A stretch of DNA of 64,000 nucleotides from Thermoanaerobaculia bacterium (GTDB lineage: Bacteria > Acidobacteriota > Thermoanaerobaculia > Multivoradales > JAHEKO01): the NCBI GenBank assembly GCA_947259925.1, contig CAMYOG010000006.1, forward strand, positions 156,777 through 220,776, written 5' to 3'. The notes under the pieces are model-generated. The model was not told the DNA's origin, did no database searches, and saw nothing but the letters and a program-made list of their open reading frames with translations. Within the stretch, counting starts at the first letter, position 1; each line of letters opens with the position of its first letter. The position numbers and the translations under genes were made by a program. Shown one piece after another: positions 63,637 through 64,000 of this stretch.

Positions 63637-64000
63637 TCTCGGACATCCGGTAGCATGGCGAGCTGACCGCGGCTGCGGCCAGTAGTCTTGTCATGAGGGA
63701 ACGTCACCGACATCTTCGAATCGCGGTGGCAGTGACGCTCATCGCGGCCGGCGCGCTGGTCTCTGGACCACCGCCGAGCGCCGAGGCCTGTGCCATCTCG
63801 GAAGAGCTGCGCAAACGCAGCGACCTCTCGGACGCGCAGCTCGCGCTCATGGCGCCACCCGAGTGCGCCTGGTCTGGCAGCAAGCCAGCGGTACCGAGGC
63901 CGCCGACGGCGTCGCCAGGCTGTTCCGGAAGAAGAAGCGGACGGCCGAGTCGATCACCCTGGCCAACGGCGGCCTGGTAGTGGACGCTGTCCAGCTCGGG
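63637..64000 (+). repeat. Long direct repeat of 49639-49855 joined to 51396-51542
   Basis: The block from 63637 matches the intact choice-of-anchor B locus from 49639 with scattered substitutions and no indels up to GGC at 63853 (49855). It then jumps to the equivalent of 51396 and continues to the window end (64000 equals 51542). The jump corresponds to a 1,540-base deletion, with GC microhomology at the joint. The repeat includes 56 bases upstream of the ATG, so its promoter-proximal region was copied as well. Confidence 0.9.
63693..64000 (+). pseudogene. Internally deleted, out-of-frame copy of the choice-of-anchor B gene
   Basis: ATG 63693 reads the same first 53 residues as the intact gene (signal peptide IAVAVTLIAAGALVSGP, then ISEELRKRSDLSDAQLALMA). 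The deletion of 1,540 bases (not a multiple of three) then shifts the frame, giving PPECAWSGSKP and a stop at 63978-63980. The downstream sequence in the correct frame is still ATRVRLVWQQASGTEAADGV, showing its origin. The C-terminal end lies beyond the window. Confidence 0.85.

Overview
The window is about 64 kb of high-GC DNA, densely coded, with frequent four-base stop/start overlaps (ATGA, GTGA). The gene content points to an Acidobacteriota genome or a related metagenomic lineage: a large VWFA-related secreted protein, a DUF2911/TPR protein, a choice-of-anchor B (LVIVD) protein, and two Ser/Thr kinases with C-terminal TPRs. That assignment is inference from gene content; there is no rRNA here to confirm it. 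I found no rRNA, tRNA, CRISPR array, transposase or phage gene.

Region 1 (1-16.5 kb) is a hydrogen-metabolism module. After a partial Na/phosphate transporter (minus strand, running off the left edge) come, on the plus strand, a tetraheme cytochrome, a sensor kinase whose extracytoplasmic domain carries a c-type heme motif, and an NtrC-type regulator. These are followed by a degenerate doubled-CXXCH cytochrome, a broken hypA, hypB and a nickel-transporter-like membrane protein. Converging on them from the minus strand is hyaA-hyaB-hyaC-hyaD, then a cytochrome c lipoprotein, then hypF-hypC-hypD-hypE. Together these encode an uptake [NiFe]-hydrogenase with a cytochrome b anchor, its cofactor assembly and a plausible redox-sensing regulator. 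The small subunit has an unusual Fe-S ligand pattern.

Region 2 (16.7-25 kb) holds secreted and membrane proteins of general or unknown function. Region 3 (25-34.1 kb) is a tightly coupled operon resembling xanthophyll/staphyloxanthin-type carotenoid tailoring: a CrtI-like flavoprotein, aldehyde dehydrogenase, acyltransferase, CrtQ-like glycosyltransferase, a two-gene ABC-2 exporter and a DUF2141 protein. A second CrtI-like gene converges on it. No carotenoid backbone synthase is present.

Region 4 (34-47.5 kb) is a run of small single genes: cupin, CPBP protease, TlpA thioredoxin, PilZ, sulfurtransferase, methyltransferase, M23 peptidase, a beta-lactamase fold protein and several VOC proteins. 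Two regulatory sites stand out: tandem palindromes ahead of a small XRE regulator/membrane protein pair, and a consensus promoter followed by a GEMM-I (cyclic di-GMP) riboswitch ahead of a DUF4242 gene.

Region 5 (47.6-64 kb) has an acyl-CoA synthetase-like enzyme, the choice-of-anchor B protein, a CNNM-type transporter, an MBOAT/SGNH acyltransferase pair, two Ser/Thr kinases and a nucleotide-transporter-like HEAT protein. At the right edge is a second, internally deleted copy of the choice-of-anchor B gene, an out-of-frame pseudogene.
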